Shown: piece after piece, positions 1 through 8,807 of the stretch | Layout of the letters: every line of letters begins with the position of its first letter | Numbering within the stretch: position 1 is the stretch's first letter | Assembly: GCA_041672845.1 (NCBI GenBank) | Contig: JBAYYV010000006.1 | Span: 57,708 to 121,707 of the forward strand | Direction: 5' to 3' | Length of the DNA: 64,000 nt | Origin: JBAYDV01 sp041672845 | GTDB taxonomy: Bacteria; Bacteroidota; Bacteroidia; Bacteroidales; UBA932 | Position numbers and translations under genes: made by a program | The notes under the pieces: model-generated | Databases searched by the model: none | What the model saw: the letters and a program-made list of their open reading frames with translations, nothing else | What the model was told of the DNA's origin: nothing

Positions 1-1029
1 TCTAGCTACTGTAAGTCTTATACCTGATCCATCAGAGAAATATATAGGTTCTTGGACAAGACCTTTACCAAAAGATCTTCGACCATATATCACAGCTCTA
101 TCATTATCCTGCATAGCACCTGCAAAAATCTCACTAGAAGATGCAGAATCTTCATTAATTAATAAAGATAAGGCTAAGTCTTGACATTTTCCTTTGCCAT
201 CCGCAAAAGCATCAGAACGGTCCCTATGTGCACCTTTAATATAAACTATTAAATCATCTTTAGCCAAAAATTCATTTGATAGAAGTATAGCTTGTGTAAA
301 ATATCCACCTGAATTATCTCTTAAATCGAAAATTAATTTATGCATTCCTTTTGCTTTCAATTTATCTACATGTTTTACGAATTCCTCGTATGTAGTCTTA
401 GAAAACTTAGACAATTTTATATATCCAGTGGTATCATTTATCATATATGATACATCTATTGAATTCAAAGGAATTTTACCCCTAGTAATGGTGAAATCTA
501 CTAGCTGATGATCTCTTTGAATTTCTAAGTTTACCTTAGTACCAGCCTTACCTCTCATGAGAGAAACTAGAGAATCTTGGGCCATTTTATTTCCAGCTAC
601 TTTCTTATCACCTACTTTAATTATTCTATCACCAGACTTAAGACCTGAACGATCAGAAGGACCATCACTAATAACATTGATTACGATAGCTGTATCTTGA
701 GGTACATTAAAAGAAATACCTATTCCATCGAAATCAGCAGCTAAATCACCTTCTGCCTTTTTTAAAGATTTAGGAGAAAGATATACTGAATGAGGATCTA
801 ACTTAAACATTATCCCAGGTAAAACTTTCTCTGAAAAAACTTTTTCATCTACCTGATCCACATAATTCTGATCTATTTGAGATAATACAAGATTTATTTT
901 ATCCCACCTATAAGAATTAACTTTCAGATTATTATTATAATGAGCATCTATTAATCGAGTTATAATTCCTCCTACTAAAATTAATATTATGCATATTAAG
1001 ACTTTTTTCAATATATTATTTCTATTCAT
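1..1029 (-). CDS. S41-family C-terminal processing protease, 3' end outside window
   Basis: A membrane-anchored or periplasmic serine protease of the C-terminal processing (CtpA/Tsp) family. Reading from an ATG at 1029 gives 343 codons open to the window edge, so the C-terminus is missing. The N-terminus has a hydrophobic stretch (residues about 9-25) acting as signal or anchor, followed by a PDZ domain beginning near DGIGISF and containing SGLKSGDRI. The S41 catalytic domain shows the nucleophile block SASSSEIFAGAMQD and the catalytic lysine block FGKGLVQ. Such proteases cut proteins at hydrophobic C-termini in the envelope. It lies 40 bp downstream of the deaminase gene on the same strand and is probably co-transcribed with it. 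Family assignment is secure; the substrate is not known. Confidence 0.93.
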   Translation of the reverse strand, partial: MNRNNILKKVLICIILILVGGIITRLIDAHYNNNLKVNSYRWDKINLVLSQIDQNYVDQVDEKVFSEKVLPGIMFKLDPHSVYLSPKSLKKAEGDLAADFDGIGISFNVPQDTAIVINVISDGPSDRSGLKSGDRIIKVGDKKVAGNKMAQDSLVSLMRGKAGTKVNLEIQRDHQLVDFTITRGKIPLNSIDVSYMINDTTGYIKLSKFSKTTYEEFVKHVDKLKAKGMHKLIFDLRDNSGGYFTQAILLSNEFLAKDDLIVYIKGAHRDRSDAFADGKGKCQDLALSLLINEDSASSSEIFAGAMQDNDRAVIYGRRSFGKGLVQEPIYFSDGSGIRLTVAR

Positions 1030-1069
1030 AATTTAAAAGATATACTATTTTTCATCATAAAATATATTA

Positions 1070-1498
1070 TTAATATTCTAAGTGACATATTTCGACTCCA
1101 GCTTTTCTTAATAATTCCAAACCATCAGTTATTCTATATTCTTCATGATAAACTACACGAATTATTCCAGCCTGAATAATCAGTTTAGAACATTCAATGC
1201 AAGGAGAAGTAGTTACATAAAGAGTCGCCCCATCACTACTATTATTAGATTTAGCTACTTTAGTAATAGCATTAGCCTCGGCATGCAAAACTTCTTGTTT
1301 CGTAGTACCATTATCTAATTCACATACATTTTCGAATCCAGAAGGAGTGCCATTATAGCCATCAGATATTATCATCTTATTTTTGACTATCAAAGCTCCT
1401 ACTTTTCTTCTAACACAATATGAATTTTCAGCCCAAATAGAAGCCATTTTAAGGTAACTTATATCGAACCGCCTTTGCTTTTGATTATTCATTTTCAT
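1070..1498 (-). CDS. dCMP/cytidine deaminase family protein
   Basis: A zinc-dependent deoxycytidylate deaminase, which converts dCMP to dUMP for thymidylate synthesis in the cytoplasm. The 142-residue length matches the ComEB/dCMP deaminase family. The catalytic signature is intact: HAE at residues 72-74 gives one zinc ligand and the proton-shuttling Glu, and the PCIEC motif at residues 99-103 gives the two zinc cysteines. A substrate loop like that of dCMP deaminases (GYNGTPSGF, about 47-55) precedes it. Met3 is an alternative start. It lies upstream of the S41 protease gene on the same strand. Its own upstream region is a 17-bp tandem array, and I see no consensus -7 box between array and gene. 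Confidence 0.92.
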   Translation of the reverse strand: MKMNNQKQRRFDISYLKMASIWAENSYCVRRKVGALIVKNKMIISDGYNGTPSGFENVCELDNGTTKQEVLHAEANAITKVAKSNNSSDGATLYVTTSPCIECSKLIIQAGIIRVVYHEEYRITDGLELLRKAGVEICHLEY

Positions 1499-1541
1499 TC
1501 TTTATTAATATTTAACTATTATCAAATAATTACTTAATAAT

Positions 1542-1609
1542 ACTTACTTGATTATAATACTTACTTAATGATAGTACTTACTTAATGATAGTACTTACTT
1601 GATTATAAT
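1542..1609. repeat. Four tandem copies of a 17-bp repeat
   Basis: Four units of 17 bp lie head to tail at 1542-1558, 1559-1575, 1576-1592 and 1593-1609. The middle two are identical (acttacttaatgatagt); the outer two are identical to each other (acttacttgattataat) and differ from the middle pair mainly in the second half, giving an A-B-B-A order. The array fills most of the 130-bp gap between the end of the acyl-CoA-ligase-like gene and the start of the deaminase gene, both on the minus strand. No open frame is evident. It may be a minisatellite or a set of protein-binding sites; the sequence does not decide. Confidence 0.9.
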
Positions 1610-1628
1610 ACTATCGTCGATAATTATA

Positions 1629-3284
1629 TTATCTCTGGTATAAATAACGTTTAATACTCTTCTTCGGTGTCTTTTCAAATTCTTCTGGGAAAATTTCAAT
1701 ATGGGATACTCTAGAATATTTAGGAAAAGTGGCATTAAGTATAATTAAACTTTCTTTGTATTTATCCATAAGTTCCGAACTGAGAATACCTTCTTTTTCT
1801 ACTTGTTCATAATCAGGACAAATAAGAACTATTAATTTACCTTTATCAGATATTACTAGTGATTCAAGTACATAAGGCATATTATTAATATCACTTTCGA
1901 TTTCTTCAGGATAAATGTTTTGTCCACTAGGGCCTAATATCATACTCTTACTTCTACCTTTAATAAATAGATAACCATCAGAATCTAACAAACCTATATC
2001 TCCAGTTTTCATCCAACCATCTTCTGTAAAGACTTCAGCAGTAGCTTTTTCACTCTTATAATAGCCCAACATAACATTATCACCTTTGACTAAAATCTGG
2101 CCTGTTATATTTTCAGGATCTACTGAATCTATTTTAATTTGCATTCTAGGCGCAGCTTTACCACAAGAATAAAGTTTTGTTTTACTCCAGGATACATAAG
2201 CTATAATAGGAGCACATTCTGTCATCCCGTAACCAACTAAATATCTGAAACCTATTTTCTTGAAAAAGGCTTCAGCCTCCTTATTAAAAGCAGCACCACC
2301 TATAATAATTTCACTAAATCTATTACCAAAAGTTTTATCTAAAGTGGAATTAATTCTATTATGAATTTGTAAATCAATAACAGGAATATTCAATAGCAAT
2401 TTAGTACCTAGTCGACCAATGATGGGTTCTAATTTTTTCTTATATATTTTTTCTATTATTAGAGGCACAGAAACTACTAAATCTGGTTTAATAGAAGAAA
2501 ATGCTTCCAAGATTATCTTAGGAGTAGGTAGACGTGTCAAAAAATGCACATGAGCACCTATTGCCATTTCAAAAAGGAACTCAAACATAAGTCCATACAT
2601 ATGCGCTGACGGCAACATAGATACCACATTAGACATATTATTCATATGTGGTTCCACCTCCACTGCGAACATAATATTAGATGATAAAGCACGATAAGGA
2701 ATCATTACACCCTTAGAAAATCCTGAAGTCCCTGAAGTATAATTAATAATAGCTAAATCATCCCTAGAATCTTCATAATAATTTAAAGATTCTGGACCGA
2801 AATGAGAAGGGAATTTTTTTCCAAAAAGCTCATTAAGAACTTCTATACTTTTTTTTATTATAATATTATTACAATGAACTAAAGTAAAATCATCCAAACG
2901 AATAATAGCGTCCAAATTAGGCATTTGTGATTCATCGATATTTTCCCAAATATTAGCACCCACAAATAATACTCTGGACTCTGAATGATTTACTAAATGA
3001 TGTATATTAGTAGGATTAAAATCATGCAATAATGGTACAGGAATAGCCCCATAAGTCATAGTAGCTAAAAAAACCACACCCCAATTAACTTGGTTTCTAG
3101 AGCATATAGCTATTTTATCCCCTGGTTTAATACCGGATTCTTGATATATTATATGTAGTTTCTCTATTTTACGAGCTAACTCTTTATAATAATAAGTAAT
3201 ACCATTATAGTTTGATAAAGCAGGTCTATCCCAATTTTGTCTAAAACTCTCTTCAAACTGTTTGTTTAACGATTGTATTTCCAT
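1629..3284 (-). CDS. AMP-binding enzyme, long-chain fatty acid CoA ligase-like
   Basis: A cytoplasmic or membrane-associated adenylate-forming enzyme that probably activates a fatty or related acid to an acyl-AMP and then acyl-CoA. The 551-residue protein shows the ANL-superfamily motifs in order: the Thr/Ser/Gly-rich loop YTSGTSGFSKGV near residue 183, the YGMTECAP motif near 356, the GDIG motif in the hinge region, and a C-terminal lysine-containing tail (EKTPKKSIKRYLY). The gene starts 3 bp after the ABC exporter stop and is the last gene of a packed minus-strand run. The company of an MsbA-like exporter fits a role in envelope lipid handling, but that is inference. The exact acyl substrate cannot be read from sequence. 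Confidence 0.88.
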   Translation of the reverse strand: MEIQSLNKQFEESFRQNWDRPALSNYNGITYYYKELARKIEKLHIIYQESGIKPGDKIAICSRNQVNWGVVFLATMTYGAIPVPLLHDFNPTNIHHLVNHSESRVLFVGANIWENIDESQMPNLDAIIRLDDFTLVHCNNIIIKKSIEVLNELFGKKFPSHFGPESLNYYEDSRDDLAIINYTSGTSGFSKGVMIPYRALSSNIMFAVEVEPHMNNMSNVVSMLPSAHMYGLMFEFLFEMAIGAHVHFLTRLPTPKIILEAFSSIKPDLVVSVPLIIEKIYKKKLEPIIGRLGTKLLLNIPVIDLQIHNRINSTLDKTFGNRFSEIIIGGAAFNKEAEAFFKKIGFRYLVGYGMTECAPIIAYVSWSKTKLYSCGKAAPRMQIKIDSVDPENITGQILVKGDNVMLGYYKSEKATAEVFTEDGWMKTGDIGLLDSDGYLFIKGRSKSMILGPSGQNIYPEEIESDINNMPYVLESLVISDKGKLIVLICPDYEQVEKEGILSSELMDKYKESLIILNATFPKYSRVSHIEIFPEEFEKTPKKSIKRYLYQR

Positions 3285-3287
3285 AAT

Positions 3288-5111
3288 CTAAAATGTTTGA
3301 AGTTGGCAAAGATGGTAATACTCTCCTTTAGCATTAAGAAGCTCTTCATGATTACCTCTTTCTGCGATTTCACCATCTTTAAGAACTACGATTTCATCAG
3401 CATGCTGTATAGTAGATAATCTATGTGCAATGACAAGAGATGTTCTATTTTTCATAAGATTAGTAAGAGCATCTTGAACTAATCTTTCACTTTCAGTATC
3501 TAAAGCTGAAGTAGCTTCATCTAAGATTAAAATAGGAGGATTCTTTAAAACAGCTCTAGCTATAGCCACTCTCTGTCGTTGACCTCCAGATAAATTAGCT
3601 CCACAATCACCTATATTAGTATTATATCCTTCGGACATTTGAGAAATAAAATCATGGGCATTTGCTATTCTCGCAGCTCTAACGACATCTTCATCTTTTA
3701 CATTTGTCATTCCAAAACATATATTATTTTTTACTGTATCATTAAATAATATAGATTCTTGAGTTACTATACCTAATAATGAAATAAGATCTTTTTGATT
3801 ATACTCTCTAATATCATGTCCATCTATCAAAATATGGCCATCTGTTACATCATAAAACCTAGGTAACAAGTCAGCAATAGTAGATTTACCAGCACCTGAA
3901 GGACCTACCAAAGCTATCATTTGACCTTTTTGGACCTTCATATTGATATTTTTAAGAACTAGTTCTTTAGCATATTTGAAAGATACATTTTGAAAATCTA
4001 TGCTTTCGTTAAAATCTTTTAATGGTATAGGATTTTCACAATTTTTAATAGCTGGTTTAGCATCTAATATAGAGAATATTCTTTGTCCAGAAACTAAACC
4101 TCTCTGGATATTGGCGTAAGCCGTAGCTATGGCCTTAGAAGGTTCTAATACTCTCCAATAGAAAGCTATATAAACGGTAAACTTGGGAAGAGTCATATTT
4201 AAATCACCATGAATCTGCAACCAACCCCCGTAAAATAGAACTGCTACTGCTACTGCTATTCCCAAAAATTCTGATAAAGGAGAAGCCATTTCTTGTCTAC
4301 TAAAAATAGAACGACTTACTTGTTTATGTTCTTCATTAAGATTATCAAATTTAGATCTAACATATTTCTGAGCATTGAAAGCTTTTATGATACGAGAACC
4401 TGATATAGATTCCTCAAACTGACTAATAATCTGTCCTAATAAAGACTGAGTACGAGTAGTTCCAGCTTTTAATTTTCTACTAACACCACCTATGACAAAA
4501 GCCGAAATAGGTAAAGTAAATATGGTTACTATAGTTAGTCTCCAAGACATATAAAAAAGTCCTACTAAGAACCCTATAATTAATAAAGGTTCTCTAAACA
4601 TAATATGGAAACTACTAGCTACAGTATTTTGTACTTCATTAACATCATTAGATACTGTAGAAAGAATATTCCCTTTCTGTGAATTATTAAAATATCCTAT
4701 ATGTAATTTAGTAATTTGCTTATATAAATCAGTTCTAACATTCTTCATTATATAAGTCTTCATGTTCACTAAAACTTTCTGAGAAAAATATCTAGTAAGA
4801 TTTGCAAGAAATGATGCGAACATTAGAAAAAAACAAACATACAAAAGACTATGTAATATACCATTTGTAGCTTTAATTTGATATAAATAATACTGAAAAA
4901 TGTCTTTGAAATAATCGATAGTCATAGAAAAATCAGGTATAGAAGCGATACTCTGAAGATCTTGTGGCTGAAACAAAACAGTTAATAACGGATCTATTAA
5001 GGCATAATTAGCTACGCCGAAAATAACTGATAAAACAGATAATAGTAAATATGATGGCCAATATTTACTATATGGCTTAGCATAAGCTAATAATCTTTTA
5101 TAAATCTCCAT
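3288..5111 (-). CDS. MsbA-like ABC exporter (fused permease and ATPase)
   Basis: An inner-membrane ABC half-transporter of 607 residues that should work as a homodimer. The N-terminal half is a six-helix exporter domain (residues about 15-330). The C-terminal half is the nucleotide-binding domain with Walker A GPSGAGKST (about 402-410), signature LSGGQ (about 505), Walker B ILILDEATSALD and the H-loop AHR. Architecture matches MsbA-type lipid flippases and multidrug exporters, and Bacteroidota homologues are commonly labelled lipid A exporter. Its start overlaps the stop of the DUF4834 gene by one base, implying translational coupling, and it sits beside an acyl-CoA-ligase-like gene. Lipid export is plausible but not proven; a drug exporter cannot be excluded. 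Confidence 0.9.
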   Translation of the reverse strand: MEIYKRLLAYAKPYSKYWPSYLLLSVLSVIFGVANYALIDPLLTVLFQPQDLQSIASIPDFSMTIDYFKDIFQYYLYQIKATNGILHSLLYVCFFLMFASFLANLTRYFSQKVLVNMKTYIMKNVRTDLYKQITKLHIGYFNNSQKGNILSTVSNDVNEVQNTVASSFHIMFREPLLIIGFLVGLFYMSWRLTIVTIFTLPISAFVIGGVSRKLKAGTTRTQSLLGQIISQFEESISGSRIIKAFNAQKYVRSKFDNLNEEHKQVSRSIFSRQEMASPLSEFLGIAVAVAVLFYGGWLQIHGDLNMTLPKFTVYIAFYWRVLEPSKAIATAYANIQRGLVSGQRIFSILDAKPAIKNCENPIPLKDFNESIDFQNVSFKYAKELVLKNINMKVQKGQMIALVGPSGAGKSTIADLLPRFYDVTDGHILIDGHDIREYNQKDLISLLGIVTQESILFNDTVKNNICFGMTNVKDEDVVRAARIANAHDFISQMSEGYNTNIGDCGANLSGGQRQRVAIARAVLKNPPILILDEATSALDTESERLVQDALTNLMKNRTSLVIAHRLSTIQHADEIVVLKDGEIAERGNHEELLNAKGEYYHLCQLQTF

Positions 5112-5356
5112 TATTTATCATCTTTAACTTGTTCATAATCCACATATTCTCCTACTTCCTTATCTATTAAAGAATTATTTTTTTCTGGTTTAGACGATAT
5201 ATAAACTTTACCCTTTCGTTTTCTTTTCCTTTTATCTTGTTTATTCTGATCTTTCATCTTGAAATTTATGTATTTTTTAGCTAACCAAGGCAATAAGTTT
5301 AAGCCTAGCCACATAATTAAAAATACTAGAATAAGTAAGGAAATAACAGCACCCAT
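5111..5356 (-). CDS. DUF4834-like small membrane protein
   Basis: An 81-residue protein with one strongly hydrophobic N-terminal segment (about residues 4-25) followed by a highly basic tail rich in Lys and Arg (about 33-60) and an acidic C-terminus. This arrangement and the length match the Bacteroidota DUF4834 family, whose function is unknown. It is locked between neighbours: it starts 3 bp after the stop of the 743-residue protein gene and its stop overlaps the start of the ABC exporter gene by one base. The coupling suggests a small accessory subunit of the same envelope system, which is inference. Family naming is from memory of the motif layout and is moderately sure. Confidence 0.75.
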   Translation of the reverse strand: MGAVISLLILVFLIMWLGLNLLPWLAKKYINFKMKDQNKQDKRKRKRKGKVYISSKPEKNNSLIDKEVGEYVDYEQVKDDK

Positions 5357-5359
5357 AAT

Positions 5360-7591
5360 CTAATTCTTTATTTTACCTGTTCTTAAATTCAAAGAGACTT
5401 CGTCTCCTTCTACAGTAGTTAATTTTAATATATTATTAGAAATAATCTTAATCTCAGAATCTGGACTAATCATATTATTTTTCGAGAAATCTGCAATAAC
5501 TATACCGTTATTATCATAAATCAAAGTTTGATATTTGGTTTTTAAAATTAAATAAATTCTTCCACCTATCTTTTTAACTTTAGGTAATCTAATAATATTC
5601 TCTTGAGTTTTTATATCTTTCCAACCCGAACATTTTTCACCTTTTAAATTATACTTGCTTACACTATTATTATCGTGCAGTACTAATATTGAATAATTTC
5701 TATTACCATTATCAATAACTGTAGGCCCAAGTACTATATTTTTCTTAAAATCAATAGGGAATCCATTTACGATTCTACCTAATCTATCCATAAGCCATAT
5801 TTTAGAACCAGCAGCAAATAGCCATTGTAATTTGCCATTTTTAAGATAATCGACAGTACTTATATAACCTGCTATAGAATTACCTATTTTATTTTTAGAA
5901 ATGAATCTGTTTCTATGGTCTATTAGCTTAACATAACCATCTTTAGTTTCTTGTAAATAATTATTTTTCTTAGTTTTATAATTATAAACTTTATAAGGAC
6001 CGTGAGGAATTATTACAGGTGTATTATCCTCGATTTTTTCTTTATTATTATTTCCAAAAGAAGGAGGTAGCGGTAACTTAGCTAAAGTTTCTGAATACAC
6101 ATAACCGTCTAAATTCATACGTCCATTATTATCTTTAATATCAAATATTAAGTAATTAAAGTTTCCTTTAAGTAACTCAGATTTGATTTTAAGAGCATAT
6201 TCTTCTTTGAAAATCTTAGATATAGAATCTTGATAATCTGAAGTCTTAATAATAAATTTAAATGCAGCAGCATCATCATATGTATTTTCTGCAGGAGTTT
6301 GTTCCAAATATGTTTTTAGAGAAAAGAATTGCTCATTTTCTTGATCATATATTAAATTTTCTATAACACTATGAGTTCCTATTAACATCCAATCATTAAT
6401 AATGGTACAATAAATGATAGGTTTAGAAGAACTGTTAGTTTTAGTAGTTGCCGATTCTTTAGGGAATGAAAAACTCTTACCTAACATCTGTTTTAACATA
6501 TTATTATAAGGATATACATGAATGCTATCAGAAAATTCTCTTATAATATTTTTATTACCTATTTTAATAGCTAATACTTTACTTCTTTTTTGATCAAAAT
6601 TAACATGAGCTAAAGCGATATCCTTAGGTTCTAAATTCAAAAAATCCTTTTTAGATGAATCACTATTCACATAATTATTATGAGCTTGTAAGAATTCCTC
6701 ATAATGATGGACTAAAAGAGTAGGATTAGATAATGAGAAATTAATTAATAACGAGGTATTGAAAGGTAATATTTCAAAAATATCAGTTTTATCAGCCTCT
6801 TGATTTTTAAGTATATTTATATAAGACTTATGCTGAGCAGAAGTAATTAAAAATCCTTCTATTTTATCTCCATAATCATCATTATAAAAACTTGTCCAGT
6901 CACAAATTCTTTCAGAAAAACGAGCATATTTTAAAAATCTTCTATTAATAGTTCCTGAAAACATTTTGCCTAATTGGGCATTTTTTACATAACAATGAAT
7001 ATTACCTTTAGCATTTCTTCTATATATTGAAAAAGAATCTTCATTCTTCAAAGAATTATCAGCAGATAATTGTCTTATAGAAGATTCCACCAAAGCTATC
7101 GAACGACTAACTATTAAAAATCCATTATTAATAGAAAAATTAATTCTAGGTACGACAGATTTATAAATGTAATGTTTGTTATACATTTTCCTAACAACAC
7201 CTGAACAATCTTCTCTTAATTTGGTTAATAATGAAGCAGTATCTATGTTCTTCGGTAATGAAAGAACATAGAGTGCTGAAACTTCATTTCTATTAGAATA
7301 ATGAATAGAATAAGAGATATCCCATTTGGCACTATTATCTGAAAGGAAAGAAAAAAATATTTTTTCATCTTTTCTTACTGTTTTTAAATCTGAGAGATTT
7401 TCAAGCTCTATTACAGATATTGCATCATTTGGAATTCCATCTACTGGATCAGCATTAGAATTAACATTTACTATCTGTTTAATTTCTTTAACTTTATCAT
7501 TCTGATGAAATAAATCAAAGATGAAATAAGCTAACACAGATAATAATACTAATGCTAAAATAGTACATATAGTAATTACTTTTCTATTCAT
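5360..7591 (-). CDS. Membrane-anchored protein of unknown function, 743 residues
   Basis: The protein begins with one transmembrane segment (about residues 7-27), placing the remaining 700 residues outside the inner membrane. The first two thirds resemble DUF3352-type Bacteroidota proteins, with repeated beta-rich stretches and alternation of short motifs such as SLLINFSLS. The last 180 residues look like a beta-propeller-like sheet region, with repeated units such as GKLQWLFAAGSKIWLMDRLG and an aromatic/Asn-rich pattern. No catalytic motif is visible. It lies 20 bp downstream of the DUF3127 gene and 3 bp upstream of DUF4834, inside a packed operon with an exporter. It may be a scaffold or sensor; I cannot assign a function. 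Confidence 0.8.
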   Translation of the reverse strand: MNRKVITICTILALVLLSVLAYFIFDLFHQNDKVKEIKQIVNVNSNADPVDGIPNDAISVIELENLSDLKTVRKDEKIFFSFLSDNSAKWDISYSIHYSNRNEVSALYVLSLPKNIDTASLLTKLREDCSGVVRKMYNKHYIYKSVVPRINFSINNGFLIVSRSIALVESSIRQLSADNSLKNEDSFSIYRRNAKGNIHCYVKNAQLGKMFSGTINRRFLKYARFSERICDWTSFYNDDYGDKIEGFLITSAQHKSYINILKNQEADKTDIFEILPFNTSLLINFSLSNPTLLVHHYEEFLQAHNNYVNSDSSKKDFLNLEPKDIALAHVNFDQKRSKVLAIKIGNKNIIREFSDSIHVYPYNNMLKQMLGKSFSFPKESATTKTNSSSKPIIYCTIINDWMLIGTHSVIENLIYDQENEQFFSLKTYLEQTPAENTYDDAAAFKFIIKTSDYQDSISKIFKEEYALKIKSELLKGNFNYLIFDIKDNNGRMNLDGYVYSETLAKLPLPPSFGNNNKEKIEDNTPVIIPHGPYKVYNYKTKKNNYLQETKDGYVKLIDHRNRFISKNKIGNSIAGYISTVDYLKNGKLQWLFAAGSKIWLMDRLGRIVNGFPIDFKKNIVLGPTVIDNGNRNYSILVLHDNNSVSKYNLKGEKCSGWKDIKTQENIIRLPKVKKIGGRIYLILKTKYQTLIYDNNGIVIADFSKNNMISPDSEIKIISNNILKLTTVEGDEVSLNLRTGKIKN

Positions 7592-7611
7592 TTACGTTTT
7601 CTATTTATTGG

Positions 7612-8001
7612 TTAAAATGGTAAATCTTCTTCTGTAGTATGGGTATCTTCAATATTGCACATAGGCTCAGAAAATGGTTCTTCAGTATTTACTGGAGGCA
7701 TATCATCATCAGTAGATCGGATAGAAACATTTTTAGTTACTTTCCAAGCTCTAACATCAGTATACCATCGTCCTTTAAATTCTCGAGATTCTAAATTCAC
7801 AGAAAATATTAAGGTTTCACCTATACTATATTGGCCAAAATCAGAAACTTTATCATCTCCCCAAACATTCATACATATCTTTTTAGGATATTGATCAAAT
7901 GTTTCTACGACAAATTCTTGTTTAGCCCAATCTCCAAATTTCCCCTTACCTCTTACTACATCTAGTTTGTTAAGAAGTTTTGCTTTAATTTCTAATGCCA
8001 T
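7612..8001 (-). CDS. DUF3127 domain protein (OB-fold-like)
   Basis: A 129-residue soluble protein matching the Bacteroidota DUF3127 family, recognised by the N-terminal pattern MALEIKAKLL followed by a GKWxKQEFVVET-type strand (here GDWAKQEFVVETFDQYPK) and a central KICMNVWGDDK strand. The fold is expected to be an OB-like barrel resembling single-stranded nucleic-acid-binding proteins, with an acidic C-terminal tail (EEDLPF) like the tail of SSB proteins. The acidic tip ending in DLPF is a good match to the SSB partner-binding motif, though the protein is not SSB itself. Its start overlaps the FKBP stop by one base. Function is unknown; nucleic-acid binding is a family-level inference. Confidence 0.82.
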   Translation of the reverse strand: MALEIKAKLLNKLDVVRGKGKFGDWAKQEFVVETFDQYPKKICMNVWGDDKVSDFGQYSIGETLIFSVNLESREFKGRWYTDVRAWKVTKNVSIRSTDDDMPPVNTEEPFSEPMCNIEDTHTTEEDLPF

Positions 8002-8753
8002 TATTTTCTATTCCTTTTTGATTTTGCTTGTATATCTTTCCCATTTTTTTCATCGTATTTATATACTTTTATTAATTTAACATTGAAATTAATACAAGAA
8101 TATGCAGGAATAGGACCTCTAGCAGCTGTACCATATGCTAAATTAAAAGGAATGTAAAGATTAATTTCTCCACCTTCTTTACAATATTGCATACCTTCTT
8201 TGAAACCTTTAACCATATATTTAAGAGGGAACTTAGCAGGTTTTCCTGTTTTTTCTGTAGAGTCAAATAAATCACCGTTTACGAAAGTACCTCTATATTC
8301 TACTTCTACTGTATCTTTTTCAGAAGGGCTAATACCCTCACCTTCTTTTACTATCTGATATTGTAAACCACTTTTAATAGTTACTACACCATCTTTAGTT
8401 TTATTTTGTACTAAGAAGTCTTCTCCTTCTTTTTTATTTTTTTCACCTATATAATTTTTTCTTAGTTCCATATATTTCTGTAAAAAGGTATTAATTTCTT
8501 GAGGAGTAACTTTTTGTTCTTTAGAATCTAAAGCATCCCACATACCTTCATCAAGTTTAGTCATATTGATTTCACCGAAGTCACTTCCTTTAATATTATT
8601 ACCTAAAATAACACCTAAAGAATAACTAAGTGTATCGATTTGACTACTTGTTATGTCTGGAGCATGATCACCTTTCTGATATGTTCCTTTACATGAACTC
8701 AATGCTAATACAGCTACTGCTGCACATAGGAAAATTGTTTTTAATGTTTTCAT
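8001..8753 (-). CDS. FKBP-type peptidyl-prolyl isomerase lipoprotein
   Basis: A periplasm-facing lipoprotein that accelerates cis-trans isomerisation of Xaa-Pro bonds during protein folding. Residues 1-21 form a lipoprotein signal ending in LSSC, with Cys21 the predicted lipidated residue. An FKBP N-terminal dimerisation-like helical region (about 35-120) precedes a C-terminal FKBP domain (about 125-235) with VEVEYRGTFVNGDLFDST and a terminal strand ending INFNVKLIKV. The length (250) is normal for Mip/FkpA-like proteins. The C-terminal tail is very basic (AKSKRNRK). It lies 54 bp downstream of the arginase-family gene and its stop overlaps the DUF3127 start, so it probably leads the long operon. 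Confidence 0.92.
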   Translation of the reverse strand: MKTLKTIFLCAAVAVLALSSCKGTYQKGDHAPDITSSQIDTLSYSLGVILGNNIKGSDFGEINMTKLDEGMWDALDSKEQKVTPQEINTFLQKYMELRKNYIGEKNKKEGEDFLVQNKTKDGVVTIKSGLQYQIVKEGEGISPSEKDTVEVEYRGTFVNGDLFDSTEKTGKPAKFPLKYMVKGFKEGMQYCKEGGEINLYIPFNLAYGTAARGPIPAYSCINFNVKLIKVYKYDEKNGKDIQAKSKRNRK

Positions 8754-8807
8754 AAATATTTTTAATTATTATTATTATAATTTCTTTTTTTATAGTTTTT
8801 TCGGATT

